A stretch of 64,000 nt of DNA. It comes from Sediminispirochaeta smaragdinae DSM 11293. Lineage in GTDB: Bacteria; Spirochaetota; Spirochaetia; DSM-16054; Sediminispirochaetaceae. Positions 62,850 to 64,000 of the stretch are shown in pieces; positions within the stretch are counted from its first letter, which is position 1; the number at the start of each line of letters is the position of its first letter. The notes beneath the pieces are model-generated. The model saw only the letters and a program-made list of their open reading frames with translations, had not been told where the DNA came from and ran no database searches. The translations under genes and the position numbers were made by a program. The DNA is taken from contig NC_014364.1 in the NCBI RefSeq assembly GCF_000143985.1, positions 3,472,001-3,536,000 on the forward strand. Reading direction: 5' to 3'.

Positions 62850-63959
62850 CTATCTCCCGATGAACAAGGCGGTAAGAGTCTGGTTGTGATGAGTGAACAA
62901 TTCCTCTCCGTAGGTATTAAAGCCTATGTAAGGAAGGGATGAAAAAATCTGATGAAAGCTCTCCAATTTGCCATCCTCTTTCATTTCAAGATATCGAAGG
63001 ACACAATTAAAAAGTATTACTCCCTGAATGGGATAGACATAGTCTTCGGCTTTTTTTAGTGCATCTCTGGCATTTGCAAGAATATCACCCTGCTTTAAGA
63101 GTTGCATTTTAGTGCCGGCCTCTATAAAGCAGTAGAATTGCAGTCCTTTCCCATCTATTACCGCATTGGGGCTTCTTGTATAAACCCTATCGCCGATAAC
63201 CACCCCTAATGGATTCCGTGAAAAATGGATATGGTCGATTGCCTCCGGTCCCGGAAGATTCAGCAGCTTAGCGTAATAATCGGCGGCAGGCATGTGGTTT
63301 ATTTCCCACACAATGCGCCGCTGAGGATCGGCACGGGTGATAAGGAACTCCTTCCCGGTAGGCAGATAATGGACAAAATGATCATAGAAAAAAGGAACCT
63401 TCATCTTCATTACCGCTACAGCCGCTCCGTCGCTGGACATTATAGAATTATGCGCAACCAATGTTTCGGTAAATGTTAGTTCATCTGCCGCTGCTCCGCC
63501 GACAATGGGGAAGGTGAACTTCTTTGCAGTGGTAAACTCTTTCATCAGCAACTCACCCAACGACAGTCCGTCGATAAGTACGATTCCAATGTAATCGGCG
63601 GGATTTACTTCACCTTCAGGAAGCTGAAGAGCAATATCCTCGACGATTTCACGTGCCGTCTGTCGCGGATGTGCTTTAACACCTTCACGAAAAGAGGAAA
63701 CCACTGTTTCCACTTCATCAGAGGAAAGCGACATGGCCGTAAAACCTTTTTCCATCGGCCCGTTCGGTCCCCACCCACCGATCATCGATGAGCCGAGGCA
63801 TACGGCCTCGGGAAACCACTGGTGGACGGTCGCCTCTATGTCCAACTTTTTATAATCGACAGAAAAAAAATACAAAACGATCCGAACATTTTCCTGCGAG
63901 ATCGCCTGCAAGACCGGATCAATATCCTCTCCGGCTGTAGCCGCTGTAAGAACTGACAT
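62850..63959 (-). CDS. FIST-domain sensory protein
   Basis: The 369-residue product has FIST N-terminal (about residues 10-200) and FIST C-terminal (about 210-350) domains: CLGSSMIGGWGPNG, IVLIDGLSLGELLMKEF, FPIVGGAAADELTF and GFNTYGEELFTHHNQTLTALFIG. FIST domains are thought to bind small molecules, possibly amino acids, and often precede signalling domains. Here the two modules are separate, adjacent and probably translationally coupled genes. No membrane segment is evident. The start is the ATG at 63959, with a GAGGG sequence some distance upstream. Confidence 0.9.
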   Translation of the reverse strand: MSVLTAATAGEDIDPVLQAISQENVRIVLYFFSVDYKKLDIEATVHQWFPEAVCLGSSMIGGWGPNGPMEKGFTAMSLSSDEVETVVSSFREGVKAHPRQTAREIVEDIALQLPEGEVNPADYIGIVLIDGLSLGELLMKEFTTAKKFTFPIVGGAAADELTFTETLVAHNSIMSSDGAAVAVMKMKVPFFYDHFVHYLPTGKEFLITRADPQRRIVWEINHMPAADYYAKLLNLPGPEAIDHIHFSRNPLGVVIGDRVYTRSPNAVIDGKGLQFYCFIEAGTKMQLLKQGDILANARDALKKAEDYVYPIQGVILFNCVLRYLEMKEDGKLESFHQIFSSLPYIGFNTYGEELFTHHNQTLTALFIGR

Positions 63960-64000
63960 AGTATTTTGAACCCTCGTTGGAGCAGAATATACTAGAGCAC

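Overview
The window looks like chromosomal DNA of a free-living, anaerobic or fermentative spirochaete, perhaps close to Sediminispirochaeta/Spirochaeta. This is inferred from gene content and protein style, not from an rRNA gene. Supporting points are several large chemotaxis and c-di-GMP proteins, a glucosyl-3-phosphoglycerate synthase, an M2-type [FeFe]-hydrogenase, and an ABC binding protein whose signal peptide ends FAGGAQ, a style I associate with spirochaetes. No rRNA, CRISPR array, intact insertion sequence or phage gene was seen. One tRNA gene, tRNA-Pro(GGG), lies at 25363-25436.

Layout. 1-5742 is a housekeeping block on the minus strand: secD (cut by the window edge), yajC, a small unknown gene, groEL, an HD-domain protein and a biotin ligase whose 3' end runs into a 97-bp palindromic repeat. 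5897-9462 holds argR, argG and pgi on the plus strand. 9953-16371 is signalling (a receptor-like chemotaxis protein and a GGDEF-EAL protein) around a phosphofructokinase. 16453-19406 is a tightly coupled plus-strand operon: an M20-peptidase-like protein that has lost key catalytic residues, glucosyl-3-phosphoglycerate synthase, a LapA-type membrane protein and a PAP2-like protein. 19414-25162 runs on the minus strand: an MFS transporter fused to HEAT-like repeats, speA, an alkyltransferase-like protein and an aldo/keto reductase with ferredoxin clusters.

From the tRNA onward the DNA is mostly accessory. 25674-30792 is a sugar-acid module: a GntR/FCD regulator, an enolase-superfamily dehydratase and two unrelated transporters, with a perfect operator palindrome. 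30950-39538 is a carbohydrate module: GH31 glycosidase, ABC permeases, binding protein and a YesMN-like two-component system. 39710-43897 is a MarR-controlled heterodimeric ABC exporter with an excellent operator. 44065-47020 is a metal module: two SHOCT-domain proteins and a CopB-type P-ATPase. It diverges from a [2Fe-2S] protein and the [FeFe]-hydrogenase (47166-48964). 48970-51987 is a Cache-GAF-HD-GYP protein with a long insertion in its catalytic domain.

52122-59401 is a complete-looking module for a four-carbon acid: TRAP transporter, tartrate/isopropylmalate-type dehydrogenase, 3-oxo-tetronate kinase and decarboxylase homologues, a small monooxygenase-fold protein and a divergent GntR regulator. 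59403-60546 carries the remains of an ECF vitamin transporter operon, reduced by serial deletions. It lies next to an intact aminotransferase that closely resembles pyridoxamine-pyruvate transaminase (60627-61778). The window ends with a FIST sensor protein coupled to a soluble chemotaxis signalling protein (62029-63959).

The most unusual items are the coupled pseudo-peptidase/GpgS pair, the MFS-HEAT fusion, the decayed ECF operon beside a vitamin B6 enzyme, the interrupted HD-GYP domain, the FIST/soluble-MCP pair, and the C4-acid operon whose entry dehydrogenase differs from the described tetronate pathways.
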